DNA of 64,000 nucleotides from Burkholderiaceae bacterium (lineage in GTDB: Bacteria; Pseudomonadota; Gammaproteobacteria; Burkholderiales; Burkholderiaceae_E), in contig JAMLIN010000007.1 in assembly GCA_023954135.1 (NCBI GenBank), forward strand, positions 1 to 64,000, given 5' to 3'. A program made the translations under genes and the position numbers. Positions 1-12,744 of the stretch are shown here, piece by piece (position 1 is the stretch's first letter; every line of letters starts with the position of its first letter). The notes beneath the pieces were generated by a model. The model was not told the origin of the DNA and searched no databases. It saw nothing but the letters and a program-made list of their open reading frames with translations.

Positions 1-1
1 C

Positions 2-481
2 ATCTCGGTGATCACCCCGCCTGTGTGCGTCGCGGTGTTCGTCGCCGCCGGCATCGCGCAGACCGACTGGCTGCGGGTGGCCCGCGAAGCGCTCAAGCTC
101 GGCGCGGTCACCTACCTGATCCCGTTCATGTTCATCGCCTACCCGGGCATGCTGGCATCGGGCAGCTGGGTCGACATCCTCGAGGCGAGCGTCTCGGGCC
201 TGGTCTTCACCATGGCCTTCGCGATGTTCTTCGGCGGCGCCCGCCTGCTCGATTCGCGCTGGGCGAACGGCGCAGCGCTGCTGGCGATCGCGGCGCTCTC
301 CATCTTCCCGACCTGGTACGGGCTCTGGGTGGCCACGGCAGCCCTGCTGGCGTTGTCGATCATCCGGCGCGACCGGTTGCGGCCGGCGGCGGCGCCCGCC
401 GCGGCCTTCACGACCCGTGCCGCCCGAAGCGACCGCGAGCAGGCGATGACGCTACTGGACAAGCTCGATCGGGCGGACTGA
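2..481 (+). CDS. TRAP transporter fused permease, C-terminal part (5' end outside window)
   Basis: The reading frame is open from the first bases of the window and begins ISVITPPVCVAVFVAAG, so the true start lies upstream. The visible 159 residues match the end of the large fused 4TM/12TM permease of TRAP dicarboxylate-type transporters: the conserved ITPPVC(V/A) segment, the TDWLRVAREALKLG linker, then PFMFIAYPGML, followed by about three hydrophobic segments and a basic, alanine-rich cytoplasmic tail. TRAP permeases drive uptake of organic acids with a periplasmic binding protein; that partner is not in the window. The gene is convergent with the PIN gene downstream, with only 30 bases between them. 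Family assignment is confident, substrate unknown. Confidence 0.85.
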   Translation: MSVITPPVCVAVFVAAGIAQTDWLRVAREALKLGAVTYLIPFMFIAYPGMLASGSWVDILEASVSGLVFTMAFAMFFGGARLLDSRWANGAALLAIAALSIFPTWYGLWVATAALLALSIIRRDRLRPAAAPAAAFTTRAARSDREQAMTLLDKLDRAD

Positions 482-511
482 CAGCACCATCCGCCGTCAA
501 ATCTCGCCCCG

Positions 512-1147
512 TCACTTGGCGACGGGCTTGATGCCGAGAGTCTTCGACATTCGCGACACCAGGGTCCGGGCGCCTTCCTCTTTCAGGACGTAAAGAAGCT
601 CTGCAACGGTGTATGGCGGTTTCTCAAGCTCAACGGAGGCCTGCATGACGGCGCGCGTCGTCGCCTCGGGGGCTGCCTGATAGGTTTCATCGAGGAACGC
701 GCCTACTCGAAGAACTCGCACGCCCAGCTTTCCCATAGGCTGCGGGGCCATATCCCTGATGTTCTCGGTCAGCAGAACGATGTCGAATCCTCGAGTCTTG
801 TCATCGTCCTCCGTGTCCTCGTCCATGGCGTGACGTAGCGCGAGCGCGGCCGCCGCCACGTGCCGATCTTTCTCGTCGACCATCCGCGGCACGGCTTCGA
901 AGTCCGCACTGCTCATCGTCACCTCCCATTCAGGGCATCGTGCCTTCATTGCGCGCAAGCGACCTTGGGCTTTGACCGCGGGGATTCCATGGACTTCCAC
1001 CATGTTGCGCAGAAACTCGTCATCGATGTTCTCGGTCCAATGGGCCGAAAAGAGACCCTCTGCTCGAAGGTCCATGAGTACGTCAGAGACGCGAAGCCTC
1101 AACAGGACACAGGTGTCGATGACGACCAGCGTGTCCTGGAAGTTCAT
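512..1147 (-). CDS. PIN-domain nuclease, probable toxin of an HTH/PIN pair
   Basis: This is a 211-residue protein with a PIN-like arrangement of acidic residues: D11 in VVIDTCVLL, an acidic cluster near residues 42-44 (IDDEF), D94 in KDRHVAAAAL and a late LLTENIRD strand. PIN domains are Mg-dependent RNases and act as VapC-type toxins. The protein is longer than the usual 130 residues, with a C-terminal extension of about 60 residues. It starts inside the end of the upstream HTH gene (4-base ATGA overlap), so the two are translated together. Assignment to the PIN fold is seen in the motifs; the toxin role is inferred from the pairing. A housekeeping RNA-processing role is a less likely alternative. 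Confidence 0.75.
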   Translation of the reverse strand: MNFQDTLVVIDTCVLLRLRVSDVLMDLRAEGLFSAHWTENIDDEFLRNMVEVHGIPAVKAQGRLRAMKARCPEWEVTMSSADFEAVPRMVDEKDRHVAAAALALRHAMDEDTEDDDKTRGFDIVLLTENIRDMAPQPMGKLGVRVLRVGAFLDETYQAAPEATTRAVMQASVELEKPPYTVAELLYVLKEEGARTLVSRMSKTLGIKPVAK

Positions 1148-1824
1148 GAACGTGGCTTTCGAGCAGCTTTCGCCGTCCCGGATGGAACTGGCTTCGGTTT
1201 GCTACGGACGGTGTTTCTGAAGTGCCCCTCGGGCAAGTCGTAGAGCCCCGCCTCCACTGCGGCTTCGCGAGGTGATTTGGTGCCTTGGTATTGCCTGGTA
1301 CGCGCAGCGAGATACGCTTCGACAGCGGACGAACGAATGCGGCGATGCCCCCCCTCTGTCAGGACGACATCACCGAGCTTGCCCTGGTCGCACAGCATCG
1401 AGACGTACGGCCGGCTCACCTCGAGCTTCGCAGCCACGTCGGCCGTCGTGAGCAACGCATCGGAGGCTGAAGGTTTCGCCTGTCCGTCAGCGATTTCCCC
1501 ACCGATCTCCACGCTAGCGAGCATCATGATGAGTGCCATCCGAAGCTCCTTGCCTCCGGCAGTGGGAGAAACCAGCGAACGACAAAGCTCCTTTCCGATC
1601 AGATCCGAGATGCGGGTCTCGAGTTCGTCCAACTCGATGGTAACGACAGTACCCATGGCCCTCCCGGCGCCCTTGGCCGGCGCGGGAACGCTGAACTGCT
1701 TCACTTGCGCGACCACGGCCTTGCCGACCCGCCGGGCAAGCGGGTCGATGGGATCGCTAGACAGCGATTCGTACCGGGCGGCGGCCGCTTCCTCGCTGAC
1801 TCGATGGCGCGGAACGCGAGGCAT
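1144..1824 (-). CDS. Excisionase-type HTH DNA-binding protein, probable antitoxin of the PIN gene
   Basis: The 226-residue protein has a helix-turn-helix of the excisionase/MerR-like class near residues 125-175 (TTADVAAKLEVSRPYVSML, then GGHRRIRSSAVEAYLA). The long N-terminal region (1-115) contains a helical stretch rich in acidic and basic residues and has no recognised domain. The C-terminal tail is basic (KPKPVPSGTAKAARKPRS), which could contact nucleic acid. The gene is first in a two-gene operon with the PIN gene, overlapping it by 4 bases. HTH-antitoxin plus PIN-toxin pairs of this order are known, and autoregulation would be expected. The antitoxin role is inference; DNA binding is well supported by the HTH. 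Confidence 0.72.
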   Translation of the reverse strand: MPRVPRHRVSEEAAAARYESLSSDPIDPLARRVGKAVVAQVKQFSVPAPAKGAGRAMGTVVTIELDELETRISDLIGKELCRSLVSPTAGGKELRMALIMMLASVEIGGEIADGQAKPSASDALLTTADVAAKLEVSRPYVSMLCDQGKLGDVVLTEGGHRRIRSSAVEAYLAARTRQYQGTKSPREAAVEAGLYDLPEGHFRNTVRSKPKPVPSGTAKAARKPRS

Positions 1825-1888
1825 TGCCCTCTCCTTGAGTTTGCTAAGAGTTTAGCACCTCAAAAAGAAAAATCCGAAAAATCCGAAA

Positions 1889-2899
1889 TCAGCCCTCCCC
1901 GCCCACCTCCAGCAGGATCTTCCCGATGTGCGTCGACGACTCCATCAGCTCGTGCGCCGCGCGGGCCTCGGCCATCGGGAAGACCTTGTGGATCGTCGGG
2001 AGCACCTCGCCCTTGGCGATGCGCGGCCAGATATGGCGCTCGAGCGACTCGGCCATCGCGGCCTTGTCGGCCGCCGAGCGCGGACGCAGGGTCGAGCCGG
2101 TCACCGTCAGGCGGCGCACCATGATGGGGCTCATATTGAAGTCCGCCACCTTCGGCCCGCCGAGGAAGGCGATCTGCACCAGGCGGCCGTCGATCGCGAG
2201 CGACTTGATGTTGCGTGGGGTGTAGTCGCCGCCCACCATGTCGAGGATGAGATCGACGCCCTCGCCGCCGGTGACGCGGGCGATCTCCTCGACGAAATCC
2301 TGGCTCCTGTACTCGATGACGTGATCGGCGCCGGCCTCGGCGCAGAACGCCGCCTTCTCGGCATTGCCCACCGTGGTGAACACCGTCGCGCCGGCGGCCT
2401 TCGCCATCCGGATCGCGGTCAGGCCGATTCCCGAGGAGCCGCCATGCACGAGGAAGCGCTCGCCCTTCACGAGATGCCCGCGGTCGAACACATTGGTCCA
2501 GACGGTGAAGTAGTTCTCCGGAATGCCGGCGGCATCGCGCAGCGACATCCCTTCCGGAATCGGCAGGGCCTGGGTGCCCGGCACGGTCACATACTCGGCA
2601 TAGGCACCGCCATTGCACAGGGCGCAGACCCGGTCGCCCACCTGCCAGCGCGCAGCCCCCCGGCCGACGGCGACGACTTCGCCGGAAACCTCGAGGCCGA
2701 GGATCTTCGAGGCGCCCGGCGGCGGGGGGTAGCTGCCGGCGCGCTGGGCGCAGTCGGGACGATTGACGCCGGCCCAGGCGACCCGGACCAGGATCTCGCC
2801 CTCGCCCGGCGCGGGCACCGGTCCTTCGGCGATCCGCAGCACGTCGGGCTTGCCGCCGGCGCCATGGTCGACGAATCGCATCGTGTCGGGAAGGCTCAT
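1889..2899 (-). CDS. NAD(P)H:quinone oxidoreductase (zinc-independent MDR family)
   Basis: This is a 336-residue medium-chain dehydrogenase/reductase of the QOR/PIG3 type, which uses NADPH to reduce quinones or other small carbonyl-type acceptors in the cytosol. Visible features are the N-terminal GroES-like domain (AGVNRPDCAQRAGSYPPPPG, GLEVSGEVVAVG) and the Rossmann motif VHGGSSGIGLTAIRMAK. The catalytic zinc ligands of alcohol dehydrogenases are absent. The frame is open 46 codons further upstream, but the ATG at 2899 is chosen because AGGAG lies 8 bases before it and the product then starts at the family's usual place (MSLPDTMRFVDHG). It is divergent from glk with about 150 bases between. 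Physiological substrate not deducible. Confidence 0.88.
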   Translation of the reverse strand: MSLPDTMRFVDHGAGGKPDVLRIAEGPVPAPGEGEILVRVAWAGVNRPDCAQRAGSYPPPPGASKILGLEVSGEVVAVGRGAARWQVGDRVCALCNGGAYAEYVTVPGTQALPIPEGMSLRDAAGIPENYFTVWTNVFDRGHLVKGERFLVHGGSSGIGLTAIRMAKAAGATVFTTVGNAEKAAFCAEAGADHVIEYRSQDFVEEIARVTGGEGVDLILDMVGGDYTPRNIKSLAIDGRLVQIAFLGGPKVADFNMSPIMVRRLTVTGSTLRPRSAADKAAMAESLERHIWPRIAKGEVLPTIHKVFPMAEARAAHELMESSTHIGKILLEVGGEG

Positions 2900-3048
2900 C
2901 GCTCGGTCTCCTGAGGGCGTCGCCGGCGTGTCCGCCGGCAGGCGCGAATGGTGGTCTGCAGCCCTCGGGTCGGCACCGTCGAGAACCGTCCGATTGGCAT
3001 GCGGGTTGCGGACGATTGTAGACTGGAGCGGGATCATCGAGGCCGGCC

Positions 3049-4059
3049 ATGTCCATGCCCACCAGCACGCATCACGACCTGGTCGCCGATATCGGCGGCA
3101 CCAACGCCCGCTTCGCGCGGGTCGACGCCGATGGCCGCCACGGCGAACCCGTCAGGCTCGCCGTGGCCGAGTATCCGAGCCTCGCCGCAGCGCTGCGCGC
3201 CGCGCTCGAACGCCTGCCCGGCCCGCCCATCGACCGCGCCGCCCTCGCCCTGGCCGGGCCGGTCACGGGCGACGCCGTCTCGCTCACCAATGCCGGCTGG
3301 TCGTTCTCGATCGCGGCACTGCGCGAGGACCTCGACCTCGCGCGCCTGCTGGTGCTCAACGACTTCACCGCGCTGGCCTGGGCTCTGCCCCTGCTCGATG
3401 CCGACGAACTGCGCCCCATCGGCCGGAGCGGCACGCGTACGGCTCCGGCGCCCGATGCCGCCCGCGCGGTGATCGGCCCCGGCACCGGGATCGGGATGTC
3501 GGGGCTGCTGCCCACTCCCGCCAGGGGCTGGGCGGCGATCGCCGGCGAAGGCGGCCATGCCTCGCTCGCCCCGGCCGACGAACGCGAGGCCGACATCCTC
3601 GAGTGGACCCGTCGTCATCATCCACACGTCTCGATCGAGCGGCTCGTCTCGGGCACCGGCCTGCCCCTGCTGCATGCGGCGGTGGGGGTGGTCGACGGCT
3701 ATGCCGTCGACGGCGGCGACGCCGGCGATGACGACGCCGGGATCACGGCGGCCGGGATCACGCAGCGCGCGCTTGCCGGCGAAGCCCATGCCCATGCGAC
3801 GCTCTCGACCTTCTGCGCCATGCTGGGCAGCGCCGCGGGCAACCTCGCCCTGACCCTCGGCGCGCGCGGCGGAGTCTACGTGGGCGGCGGCATCGCGCCG
3901 CGCATCGAGGCCTTCCTGCAGGCCTCGGAATTCCGCGCCCGCTTCGAGGCCAAGGGGCGCTTCTCGGAGTACCTCGGCCCCATTCCGACCTGGCTGATCG
4001 ACGCCCGGACGCCGGCGCTGCGCGGGGCGGCCCACGCACTGGCCCGCAGCGAGGGGTAA
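3049..4059 (+). CDS. glk: Glucokinase
   Basis: The 336-residue product belongs to the bacterial Glk family (ATP:glucose 6-phosphotransferase). Motifs in order are the phosphate-binding DIGGTNARFARVD near the N-terminus, LNDFTALAWALP, the second phosphate loop GPGTGIGMSGL, the glucose-binding GEGGHASLAPADE, and LVSGTGLPLLH. Length fits the family. It leads a plus-strand run glk-glgP-glgB-glgX-malQ, although 207 bases separate it from glgP, so it may also be transcribed alone. Its likely job is to phosphorylate the glucose released by MalQ and debranching, feeding glycolysis. No frameshift or missing motif. Confidence 0.93.
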   Translation: MSMPTSTHHDLVADIGGTNARFARVDADGRHGEPVRLAVAEYPSLAAALRAALERLPGPPIDRAALALAGPVTGDAVSLTNAGWSFSIAALREDLDLARLLVLNDFTALAWALPLLDADELRPIGRSGTRTAPAPDAARAVIGPGTGIGMSGLLPTPARGWAAIAGEGGHASLAPADEREADILEWTRRHHPHVSIERLVSGTGLPLLHAAVGVVDGYAVDGGDAGDDDAGITAAGITQRALAGEAHAHATLSTFCAMLGSAAGNLALTLGARGGVYVGGGIAPRIEAFLQASEFRARFEAKGRFSEYLGPIPTWLIDARTPALRGAAHALARSEG

Positions 4060-4073
4060 GCCGCGCCGCGGGC

Positions 4074-4089
4074 GGGCCGCGAACGGCCC
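4074..4089 (+). terminator. Short stem-loop after glk
   Basis: GGGCCG, loop CGAA, CGGCCC forms a 6-base GC stem 14 bases after the glk stop codon. There is no following T run, so termination would be weak or Rho-assisted. This is a tentative call. Confidence 0.25.
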
Positions 4090-4266
4090 TCGCGCCGTCC
4101 GGGAACGCGGCTTGCCGCCGCAACGACGGCCCGGGCTGACGAACGGGACTGCAACGGCTGCCCAAATCCCGGACAATCCCTGTGATTCGCGGTCCATACC
4201 CGGGATCGTGACTCGAGATCACAGCCTCGGCCATCGACCGCGGCTTCTCCGCGCCTTCGGACTGAC

Positions 4267-6732
<2,466 letters not shown>

Positions 6733-6787
6733 AGCGGCGCAGCGCACGCGCCGCCCGATCGCCCACCGACACGCACATCGCACGCCA

Positions 6788-9010
6788 ATGAGCCCTGAAG
6801 AGATCGAGCGCATCGCCCGCGGCGAGCATGCCGACCCTTTCGCGCGGCTGGGCATGCACGTCGAGGACGGCGTGCTGCGGGTGCGCGCGATGCTGCCCAC
6901 CGCAAGGCGTGTCGGCCTGGTCGACACCTCGCCCGGGGCGGACACCGGCCGCGTGCTGGTCTGGCTCGAGCCGGCCCATCCGGCCGGCCTCTACGAAGCC
7001 TCGATCCCCACCCGCAGCGCGCCGTTTCGCTACCGGCTGCACGTCGACTGGGGTCCGCCGCCCGACGAGGGCGAGCCCTTCGAGCAGGAGCTCGAGGATC
7101 CCTACCGCTTCGGCCCGATCATCGGCGACTTCGACCGCTGGCTGCACGGCCAGGGCTCGCTCGAGCGGCCCTGGCAGGTGCTGGGCGCCCATCCCTGCAC
7201 CATCGACGGCGTCGACGGCACCCGCTTCGCCGTCTGGGCGCCCAACGCGAGCCGGGTGGCGGTGGTGGGCAGCTTCAACCACTGGGACATCCGGCGCCAT
7301 CCGATGCGCCTGCACCCCGACGCCGGCATCTGGGAGATCTTTCTGCCGCACGTCGCGCCCGGCGAGCGCTACAAGTACGCCCTGCACGATGCCGCCGGCA
7401 GACGCCTGCCGCTGCATGCCGACCCTTATGCGTTCGCCGCCGAGCACCGCCCCGCCACCGCCTCGGTGGTCGCCGAGCTGCCGGCCCCGGCGCCGCTGCC
7501 CGATGAAGCGCGCCAGCGCGCCAACGCCTTCGACGCCCCGATCGCGATCTACGAAGTCCATGCCGGCTCGTGGCGCCGCCGCGGCGCCCACGACGGCTTC
7601 GACGGCCACTTCCTCGACTGGGATGCGCTCGGCGACGAGCTGATCCCCTACGTCGTCGACATGGGCTTCACCCACGTCGAGCTGCTGCCGGTCTCGGAGC
7701 ATCCCTTCGACGGCTCCTGGGGCTACCAGCCGCTGGGCATCTACGCGCCGAGCTCGCGCTTCGGCTCGCCGGCGCAGTTCGCGCGCTTCGTCGCCCGCTG
7801 CCACGAGGCCGGCATCGGCGTGCTGCTCGACTGGGTGCCGGCGCACTTCCCGAGCGACGAGCACGGCCTGGCCCGCTTCGACGGCACCGCCCTCTACGAG
7901 CACGCCGATCCGCGCGAGGGCTTCCACCCCGACTGGAACACCCTCGTCTACAACCTCGGCCGGCGCGAGGTCGCCAACTTCCTGCGCGGCAATGCGCTCT
8001 ACTGGCTCGAGCAGTACGGCGTCGACGGCCTGCGGGTCGATGCGGTGGCCTCGATGCTCTATCGCGACTACTCCCGCCGCGAGGGCGAATGGGTGCCCAA
8101 CGCGCAGGGCGGGCGCGAGAACTTCGAGGCGGTCGAGTTCCTGCAGGCGACCAATCGCCAGGTCGGCACCACCCGCCCCGGGACCCTGATGTGCGCCGAG
8201 GAATCCACCGCCTGGCCGGGCGTGACCCGTCCGCCCCACGACGGCGGGCTGGGCTTCCACTACAAGTGGAACATGGGCTGGATGCACGACACCCTGCAGT
8301 ACATGGGGCGCGATCCGATCCATCGCGTCCACCACCAGGGGGAGATCTCCTTCGGGCTGGTCTACGCCTTTTCCGAGAACTACATCCTGCCGCTCTCGCA
8401 CGACGAGGTCGTGCACGGCAAGCGATCGCTCCTCGAGCGCATGCCGGGCGACGACTGGCAGCGCTTCGCCAACCTGCGCGCCTACTACGGATTCATGTGG
8501 GCGCATCCGGGCAAGAAGCTGCTCTTCATGGGCGGCGAGTTCGCGCAACGCGGCGAATGGAACCACGACCGCTCGCTCGACTGGCATCTTCTCGAGCATG
8601 CGCCGCACGCCGGCGTCCAGCGCCTGGTGCGCGACCTCAACGCGATCCTGCGCAGCCGGCCGGCGCTGCACCAGCGCGATGTGCGCGGCGACGGCTTCGA
8701 GTGGATCGACCACGGCGATGCCGCCAGCAGCGTCTACGCCTTCGTGCGCCATGGCGAAAGCGACGCGCCGCCGATCGTGGCGATCAGCCACTTCACGCCG
8801 GTGCCGCGCCATGGCTATCGCCTCGGCATGCCGCGCGCCGGGCGCTGGCGCGAGATCCTCAACACCGATTCGGGCTGGTACGGCGGCAGCGATGCCGGCA
8901 ATGCCGGCGCAACGATGCATACCGAAGCGACCGGCGCGCACGGCCGGGACCAGTCGCTGGTCCTCACGCTGCCCCCGCTCGCGACCATCTTCCTGGAGTG
9001 GCAGGCTTGA
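6788..9010 (+). CDS. glgB: 1,4-alpha-glucan branching enzyme
   Basis: This 740-residue GH13 enzyme makes alpha-1,6 branches by transglycosylation. The N-terminal part carries CBM48-type modules ([31 protein letters not shown]). The catalytic barrel shows [18 protein letters not shown] with the nucleophile Asp, [15 protein letters not shown] with the acid/base Glu, and [13 protein letters not shown] with the third Asp. The frame is open upstream into glgP, but the ATG at 6788 gives the usual N-terminus ([22 protein letters not shown]). The stop overlaps the TTG start of glgX. It works with GlgP, GlgX and MalQ in remodelling of storage glucan. Confidence 0.95.
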   Translation: MSPEEIERIARGEHADPFARLGMHVEDGVLRVRAMLPTARRVGLVDTSPGADTGRVLVWLEPAHPAGLYEASIPTRSAPFRYRLHVDWGPPPDEGEPFEQELEDPYRFGPIIGDFDRWLHGQGSLERPWQVLGAHPCTIDGVDGTRFAVWAPNASRVAVVGSFNHWDIRRHPMRLHPDAGIWEIFLPHVAPGERYKYALHDAAGRRLPLHADPYAFAAEHRPATASVVAELPAPAPLPDEARQRANAFDAPIAIYEVHAGSWRRRGAHDGFDGHFLDWDALGDELIPYVVDMGFTHVELLPVSEHPFDGSWGYQPLGIYAPSSRFGSPAQFARFVARCHEAGIGVLLDWVPAHFPSDEHGLARFDGTALYEHADPREGFHPDWNTLVYNLGRREVANFLRGNALYWLEQYGVDGLRVDAVASMLYRDYSRREGEWVPNAQGGRENFEAVEFLQATNRQVGTTRPGTLMCAEESTAWPGVTRPPHDGGLGFHYKWNMGWMHDTLQYMGRDPIHRVHHQGEISFGLVYAFSENYILPLSHDEVVHGKRSLLERMPGDDWQRFANLRAYYGFMWAHPGKKLLFMGGEFAQRGEWNHDRSLDWHLLEHAPHAGVQRLVRDLNAILRSRPALHQRDVRGDGFEWIDHGDAASSVYAFVRHGESDAPPIVAISHFTPVPRHGYRLGMPRAGRWREILNTDSGWYGGSDAGNAGATMHTEATGAHGRDQSLVLTLPPLATIFLEWQA

Positions 9011-11193
9011 ACGATTCGATCCATCCCGATGCGCCCGCGCCGGCGTCGCTCGATCATCCGACGGCCTCTGCGGCCCGCCGGAGCAGAGAAGCGCCCGGCG
9101 AGACCGTCGGCGCCGCCCAGGCCACCCGCCTGTTGCCGGGCCGCCCCTGGCCGCTGGGCGCGACACAAGGCCCCGATGGCGTGAACTTCGCGCTCTTCTC
9201 GGTCCATGCCACGCGGGTCTGGCTGTGCCTGCTCGACGAAGCCGGCCGCGAGACCGCCCGCCTGCCGCTGCCGCGGCGAACCGAGGACGTCTGGCACGGC
9301 CTGCTGCCGGGCGCGGCCGCGGGCCTCGCCTACGGCTACCGGGTCGAGGGGCCGCGTTCGGCCGCCACCGGCCATCGCTTCAACCCGGCCAAGCTCCTCA
9401 TCGACCCCTACGCACGGCGTTTCGCGGGCCACTTCGCCTGGAGCGACGACCATCTCGACAACGACGCCGACAACGCGCGCCACACCCTGCGCGCGGTGGT
9501 CGACGCGAGCGGATTCGACTGGCGGGGCGACGCGCCGCCGGCCATCCCGCTCGAGGACACGGTGCTCTACGAGGTCCACGTCAAGGGCGCCACCGCCGCG
9601 CACCCCGGCGTGCCCGAGCGCGACCGCGGCCGCTACCGGGGGCTGGCCGCCCCGGCCTTCGTGGATCACCTGAAACGCCTCGGCGTGACCGCCGTGAGCC
9701 TGCTGCCGGTGCACCAGGCAATCGACGAGCGCCCGCTCGTCGAGCGCGGCCTCGTCAACTACTGGGGCTACAACACCATCGGCTTCTTCGCGCCCGATGC
9801 GCGCCTGGCCGAGTCCGATCCGGTGGCGGAGTTCCGCGAGATGGTGCGCGGGCTGCATGCGGCCGGCCTCGAGGTGATCCTCGACGTGGTCTACAACCAC
9901 ACCGCCGAAGGCGACGATCGCGGACCGATCCTGTCGTTTCGCGGCATCGACAACGTCGCGTACTACCGCCTGCTGCCCAACGAGCCGGCGCACTACGAGA
10001 ACCTCACCGGCACCGGCAACGCGCTCGACGCGAGCCATCCGCGCGTGATGCAGCTGGTGCTCGACTCGCTGCGCTACTGGGTCGAGCAGATGCACGTCGA
10101 CGGCTTTCGCTTCGATCTCGCGCCGGTGCTCGGGCGCAAGGCGGTGCATCGCGGCTCGGCCTTCTCGGGCCGCGCGGCGCTCTTCCAGGCGATCGCGCAG
10201 GACCCGGTGCTCGCCCGCGTGAAGCTGATCGCCGAACCCTGGGACGTCGGCCCCGGCGGCTACCAGCTCGGCGCCTTCCCGGCGGGCTGGAGCGAATGGA
10301 ACGATCGCTACCGCGACCAGATACGCGCCTTCTGGGTGCGCAAGGCGGCCTATCGCGGCGAGATCGCCTCGCGCATCGCCGGCTCGCGCGACGTCTTCGG
10401 CCACCACCGCCGCTCGCCCACCGCGAGCGTCAACTACATCGCGGCGCACGACGGCTTCACCCTGCACGACGTGGTCAGCTACGACCGCCGGCACAACGAA
10501 GCCAACGGCGAGGACAATCGCGACGGCACCGCCGACAACCACAGCTGGAACTGCGGCGTCGAGGGGCCGACCCCGCTGCTCGCGGTCAACGCCCTGCGCG
10601 GGCGCCTGAAGCGCGCGATGCTCGCCACGCTCTTCCTGTCGCAGGGGGTGCCGATGCTGCTGGGCGGCGACGAGATCGGCCGCAGCCAGCAGGGCAACAA
10701 CAACGCCTACAACCAGGACGGACCGATCTCCTGGTTCGACTGGACCCATGCCGACGAGGCACTCGCCGGATACGTCGCGAAGCTCGCCGCGCTGCGCCGC
10801 CGCTACCCGCAGCTGCGCCGGCGCGCCTGGCTCGAGGGTCATGCGGATGCGCAGGGCCGGCGCGACATCACCTGGCTCAATCGGCGGGGCGAGGAGATGA
10901 ACGAGCGCCAGTGGGGCGAGTGGGGCCGCTATGCCTTCGGCTTCCTGCTGGGCGGCACGGGTACCGCCTCGAGCGCATCGGCCGCGGTCGATGCGGCCGA
11001 TGCCGTCGACGCGCCCGAGCTGCTGGTGCTGATCAACGGCGAGGCGAGCGACTGGACGATGGCGATCCCGCCCGGCGCCTGGCGCCCGGTGCTCGACACC
11101 GGCCAGCGCGACGGCGTGCCCGAGTCCGACGCTCCGGTTTCCGGCCAGTGGCTGATCAAGGCGCGCAGCCTCGCCTTCTTCGAGCGGACCTGA
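9007..11193 (+). CDS. glgX: Glycogen debranching enzyme (isoamylase type)
   Basis: The product is about 728 residues, GH13_11, and hydrolyses alpha-1,6 branch points of phosphorylase-trimmed glycogen. Motifs include an N-terminal CBM48-like domain ([18 protein letters not shown]), [26 protein letters not shown] (nucleophile Asp), [16 protein letters not shown] (acid/base Glu), and [16 protein letters not shown]. The same frame is open far upstream inside glgB, but that is a shadow. The TTG at 9007 overlaps the glgB stop (TTGA) and has GGAG 8-9 bases before it, so translational coupling is the best reading. It has a short non-conserved N-terminal lead of about 35 residues before [11 protein letters not shown]. 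Confidence 0.92.
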   Translation: MNDSIHPDAPAPASLDHPTASAARRSREAPGETVGAAQATRLLPGRPWPLGATQGPDGVNFALFSVHATRVWLCLLDEAGRETARLPLPRRTEDVWHGLLPGAAAGLAYGYRVEGPRSAATGHRFNPAKLLIDPYARRFAGHFAWSDDHLDNDADNARHTLRAVVDASGFDWRGDAPPAIPLEDTVLYEVHVKGATAAHPGVPERDRGRYRGLAAPAFVDHLKRLGVTAVSLLPVHQAIDERPLVERGLVNYWGYNTIGFFAPDARLAESDPVAEFREMVRGLHAAGLEVILDVVYNHTAEGDDRGPILSFRGIDNVAYYRLLPNEPAHYENLTGTGNALDASHPRVMQLVLDSLRYWVEQMHVDGFRFDLAPVLGRKAVHRGSAFSGRAALFQAIAQDPVLARVKLIAEPWDVGPGGYQLGAFPAGWSEWNDRYRDQIRAFWVRKAAYRGEIASRIAGSRDVFGHHRRSPTASVNYIAAHDGFTLHDVVSYDRRHNEANGEDNRDGTADNHSWNCGVEGPTPLLAVNALRGRLKRAMLATLFLSQGVPMLLGGDEIGRSQQGNNNAYNQDGPISWFDWTHADEALAGYVAKLAALRRRYPQLRRRAWLEGHADAQGRRDITWLNRRGEEMNERQWGEWGRYAFGFLLGGTGTASSASAAVDAADAVDAPELLVLINGEASDWTMAIPPGAWRPVLDTGQRDGVPESDAPVSGQWLIKARSLAFFERT

Positions 11194-11216
11194 ACATCCC
11201 GGTGGACCCGATCGCC

Positions 11217-12743
11217 ATGACGAATCCCCTGCCCGGCCGCGCGAGCGGCGTGCTGCTGCACCCCAGCTCCCTGCCCGGACCGCTGGGGGCGGGCGACTTC
11301 GGCGATGCCGCCTTCCGCTTCGTCGACTGGCTCGCCGACGCCGGTCTGGGGCTGTGGCAGATCCTGCCGCTCGCGCCGGCCGGCAATGGCGATTCGCCCT
11401 ACATGAGCCCCTCGGCCTTCGCGATCGATCCGGTCTTCATCGACCTGCAGGCACTGCGCGACCAGGGCCTGCTCGCGCCCGACGCGCTCGACCACGAACG
11501 GCTGCCGGCGGCCTTCGGCCAGGCGCAGCGGCAGGCCGCCTTTGCCGCCAACCGCGAATTCCGCATGGCGCGGCTGCGCGAAGCAGCGCTGCGCTGGTTC
11601 GAGTTGCGCGAACCCGGCGGCTATGAATCCTTCTGCGTCGCCGAAGCCCACTGGCTCGACGACTATGCCCGCTTCATGACGATCGCGCAGGCTTATCCGG
11701 GCAGGCCCTGGCAGGACTGGCCGGCAGGCCTGCGCGATCGCGATCCCGCCGCGCTCGCCACCATCGACGGCGGTTGCGACGAGGACATCGGTTTCTGGAA
11801 GTTCTGCCAGTGGATCGCCTCGCGACAGTGGTCGGCCCTGCACGCGCATGCCAGGCACCGCGGTGTCCGGGTGATCGGCGATGCGCCGATCTTCGTCGCC
11901 GGCCACAGCGCGGACGTCTGGGCGCATCGCAGGCTCTTCGCGCTCGAAGCCGACGGCAGCTTCGCGCGCGTGGCCGGCGTGCCGCCCGACTACTTCAGCG
12001 CCACCGGCCAGCGCTGGGGCAACCCGGTCTACGACTGGGAAGCCAACCGGGCCGAAGGCTACCGCTGGTGGATCGCGCGGCTGCGCCGCCAGGCGGCGCT
12101 CGCCGACATCGTCCGGCTCGACCACTTCCGCGGCTTCGCCGCCGGCTGGGAGATCCCGGCGCAAGCGCCCGACGCCACCACCGGCCAGTGGCGCCCCGGC
12201 CCGGGCGCCACGTTCTTCGAGGCCGTGCGCAAGGCGCTGGGCGGACTGCCGCTCGTCGCCGAGGACCTCGGCACCATCACCCCGGACGTCGTCGCGCTGC
12301 GCGAGCAGTTCGGGCTGCCCGGCATGCGGGTGCTGCAGTTCGCCTTCGCCGAAGGCCCGGGGCAACCCTACCTGCCGCACAACCTGACGCACGACTCGGT
12401 CGTCTACACCGGCACTCACGACAACGACACCAGCCGCGGCTGGTTCGGGCAGGCCGCACCGCACGAGCAGCGCATGGCGCAGATCTACCTCAAGACCGAC
12501 GGCCGCGAGATCCACTGGGACCTGATCCACGCCGCCTCGCAGTCGGTGGCGCGCTACGCGATCTGGCCGCTGCAGGACGTGCTGGGCGCCGGCAGCGACG
12601 AGCGCATGAACCGGCCCGGCAGCGCCGAAGGCAACTGGGGCTGGCGCTTCGGGTTCGATCGGATCGAGCCCTGGCACACCCGGCGCCTGCGCGAGATCTC
12701 GGCCGTGCACGGCCGCAATGGGGCGACGCTACCGGACGGGTGA
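11217..12743 (+). CDS. malQ: 4-alpha-glucanotransferase (amylomaltase)
   Basis: The 508-residue GH77 enzyme moves alpha-1,4-glucan segments between maltodextrins and releases glucose. Visible are GVLLHPSSLPGPLGAGDFG at the N-terminus, LVRLDHFRGFAAGWEIP (nucleophile Asp), PLVAEDLGTITPDV (acid/base Glu), and YTGTHDNDTSRGWF (third Asp). Length is normal. It begins 23 bases after glgX and closes the glucan operon; the GNAT gene on the other strand ends 1 base beyond its stop, so the two are convergent. The glucose it yields is the substrate for the glucokinase at the head of the cluster. Confidence 0.93.
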   Translation: MTNPLPGRASGVLLHPSSLPGPLGAGDFGDAAFRFVDWLADAGLGLWQILPLAPAGNGDSPYMSPSAFAIDPVFIDLQALRDQGLLAPDALDHERLPAAFGQAQRQAAFAANREFRMARLREAALRWFELREPGGYESFCVAEAHWLDDYARFMTIAQAYPGRPWQDWPAGLRDRDPAALATIDGGCDEDIGFWKFCQWIASRQWSALHAHARHRGVRVIGDAPIFVAGHSADVWAHRRLFALEADGSFARVAGVPPDYFSATGQRWGNPVYDWEANRAEGYRWWIARLRRQAALADIVRLDHFRGFAAGWEIPAQAPDATTGQWRPGPGATFFEAVRKALGGLPLVAEDLGTITPDVVALREQFGLPGMRVLQFAFAEGPGQPYLPHNLTHDSVVYTGTHDNDTSRGWFGQAAPHEQRMAQIYLKTDGREIHWDLIHAASQSVARYAIWPLQDVLGAGSDERMNRPGSAEGNWGWRFGFDRIEPWHTRRLREISAVHGRNGATLPDG

Positions 12744-12744
12744 A

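Noticed and set aside
7570..9006. Long upstream extension of the glgX frame inside glgB
   Set aside because: It is Arg/Ala/Pro-rich without any family motif and lies wholly inside glgB in another frame; the motifs of GlgX begin after 9100.
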